A stretch of 64,000 bases of DNA from Bacteroidota bacterium (lineage in GTDB: Bacteria > Bacteroidota > Ignavibacteria > Ignavibacteriales > Melioribacteraceae), in contig JAHISV010000008.1 of the NCBI GenBank assembly GCA_018818065.1, positions 310,001 through 374,000 on the forward strand, in the 5' to 3' direction. The notes under the pieces are model-generated. The model had not been told where the DNA came from. It did not search any database and saw nothing but the letters and a program-made list of their open reading frames with translations. The translations under genes and the position numbers were made by a program. This document shows positions 62,741-64,000 of this stretch, piece after piece; within the stretch, counting starts at the first letter, position 1, and each line of letters opens with the position of its first letter.

Positions 62741-64000
62741 ATGACTGAATATAGTTTGCCCGTTAAGGGAATGACATGTGCAAGCTGTGTTGCACGGGTT
62801 GAAAAAGTGTTAAACAAGATGGATAACATAGATGGTGTCTCGGTCAATTACGCCATGGAAAAGGTTACCTTTAAGGGAGAAAACATTATACTTAAAGATG
62901 TAGCTGCTGCCATAGAAAAGTACGGTTATGAACTGGACATCAGTGAAAAAAAAGAAGTTGCCGGTTCAAGTGAAAGTGATTCCAACATTGTTCTGAAAGA
63001 TTTGAGCCTCGCAGCTATATTCACTCTGCCTGTTTTCTTAATCAGCATGTTGATGGATTTTGATTTTTTTAAAAATTTTTGGACTTTCAGTCAATCAGCT
63101 ACGAACCTGATTTTGTTGACTCTGACTACTCCGGTTGTTGTTTATAGTGGAAGGCGGTTTTTTAAAACAGCATGGACAAACCTTAAACATTTTTCCGCTG
63201 AAATGAATACTCTGGTTGCCATTGGCTCCGGTTCAGCTTATCTATATAGTATATATGTTACCCTTTTCCCAATAAATCCACCTCAACATGTTTACTACGA
63301 GACAGCAGCTGTAATTATCACCTTAATATTATTCGGTCGTTGGCTGGAATTCAGGGCGAAAAAGAAAACAAAGCTCGCTATAAAAAAGCTGATTGAGTTA
63401 AAACCAGAATCTGCAATAGTGATAAGACATGGTAAAGAAGCAACTATCAAAATAGCTGATCTGAAAATTGGTGATATAGTTATTATTAAACCGGGAGGTA
63501 AAATTCCAGCTGATGGTAAAATTGTTTCTGGTTATTCATCCGTTGATGAATCGATGCTTACCGGTGAGTCGTTACCTGTCGAGAAGATGGTTGATTCTAA
63601 AGTAATTGGCGGAACAATTAATAAGACCGGTTCATTCAATTTTATGGTTGATGCTATGGGCGATAATTCTGTGCTCGGGCAAATAATAAAGTTGGTTGAA
63701 AAAGCTAACGAAACCAAGCCCCCCATACAAAAACTTGTGGATAAAGTTGCAGCTGTTTTCGTTCCTGTTGTCATAGCTATTGCAGTCATTACTTTTATGG
63801 GATGGTATTTCATTGCTGATGTTTCGTTCAGCTCTGCTCTCGTCTACTTCGTAGCAGTACTCATAATAGCTTGTCCGTGTGCCCTGGGACTTGCAACCCC
63901 AACTGCCATTATTGTCAGCACGGGATTAGGCGCCAGAAAAGGGATACTTATCAAAAATGGTGAGAGTCTAGAACTAGCACAAGATATTGATACAATAATT
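62741..64000 (+). CDS. copA: CopA-type P1B copper-translocating ATPase, 5' part
   Basis: The frame is open for 420 codons to the window edge. It shows one N-terminal HMA domain (GMTCASCV at about 10-17), the early membrane spans, the actuator motif MLTGES and the P1B signature [12 protein letters not shown] in span six. The phosphorylation motif DKTGT and the nucleotide domain lie beyond the window. The CPC site supports transport of Cu(I) or Ag(I) out of the cytoplasm. It begins nine bases after copZ. Confidence 0.93.
   Translation, partial: MTEYSLPVKGMTCASCVARVEKVLNKMDNIDGVSVNYAMEKVTFKGENIILKDVAAAIEKYGYELDISEKKEVAGSSESDSNIVLKDLSLAAIFTLPVFLISMLMDFDFFKNFWTFSQSATNLILLTLTTPVVVYSGRRFFKTAWTNLKHFSAEMNTLVAIGSGSAYLYSIYVTLFPINPPQHVYYETAAVIITLILFGRWLEFRAKKKTKLAIKKLIELKPESAIVIRHGKEATIKIADLKIGDIVIIKPGGKIPADGKIVSGYSSVDESMLTGESLPVEKMVDSKVIGGTINKTGSFNFMVDAMGDNSVLGQIIKLVEKANETKPPIQKLVDKVAAVFVPVVIAIAVITFMGWYFIADVSFSSALVYFVAVLIIACPCALGLATPTAIIVSTGLGARKGILIKNGESLELAQDIDTII

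Overview
The window is about 35-40% GC by eye and looks like chromosome of a member of the Ignavibacteria/Chlorobi side of the Bacteroidota (FCB) group. The evidence is a PorV/PorQ-family protein, a secreted protein with a type IX secretion (T9SS) C-terminal sorting domain, a CarboxypepD_reg-type TonB-dependent receptor, a GWxTD-domain protein, a bactofilin ahead of an AtpZ/AtpI-AtpB-AtpE-AtpF-AtpH ATP synthase operon, and a tiny AURKAIP1/COX24-like basic protein. The placement is an inference from gene content; no rRNA is present to confirm it.

Layout. 1-3578 (minus): 5' part of the F1Fo ATP synthase operon (atpH partial, atpF, atpE, atpB, two small AtpI/AtpZ-type membrane proteins), preceded by a bactofilin and an M23 peptidase. 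3671-6945 (minus): heptosyltransferase-like GT9, LpxL/HtrB-like acyltransferase and a GWxTD protein. 7058-14921 (minus): a three-gene outer-membrane/T9SS unit (TonB receptor, 1236-residue T9SS cargo, PorV-like protein) closed by a clear terminator. 15483-22034 (minus): trxA, acyl-CoA dehydrogenase, FabL-like enoyl-ACP reductase, dnaE and dut. 22081-41771 (minus): a large Wzx/Wzy-type polysaccharide locus (two flippases, polymerase, chain-length protein, SLBB export protein, one complete and one degenerate phosphoglycosyl transferase, GT2/GT4 glycosyltransferases, dTDP-glucose 4,6-dehydratase, NAD-sugar epimerase). It also contains accA, a hot-dog thioesterase and an L-2-hydroxyglutarate oxidase. 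41941-57857 (minus): a complete, tightly overlapping division and cell wall cluster, mraZ-rsmH-ftsL-ftsI-murE-murF-mraY-murD-ftsW-murG-murC-ftsQ-ftsA-ftsZ, with a visible MraZ operator. 58175-58837 (plus): an unknown exported protein. 59004-60325 (minus): HU-family protein, TPR protein, tiny basic protein, tRNA-Thr(CGT) and a terminator. 60588-64000 (plus): two tandem paralogous single-membrane-span proteins of unknown function, then an HMA-AraC fusion regulator, a CopZ-like chaperone and the first 420 codons of a CopA-type P1B ATPase.

How the parts fit. Much of the window serves the envelope: lipid A/LPS-type assembly, capsule or O-antigen synthesis and export, peptidoglycan precursor synthesis and septation, and T9SS-dependent surface export. 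The least ordinary parts are the paralogous membrane pair at 60588-61750, the HMA-AraC regulator with direct repeats overlapping the copZ promoter, a GT2 fused to a phosphoglycosyl-transferase-like module that has lost its catalytic core, and several unexplained intergenic structures (upstream of the TonB receptor, upstream of dnaE, and at the mraZ promoter). I found no CRISPR array, insertion sequence or prophage.
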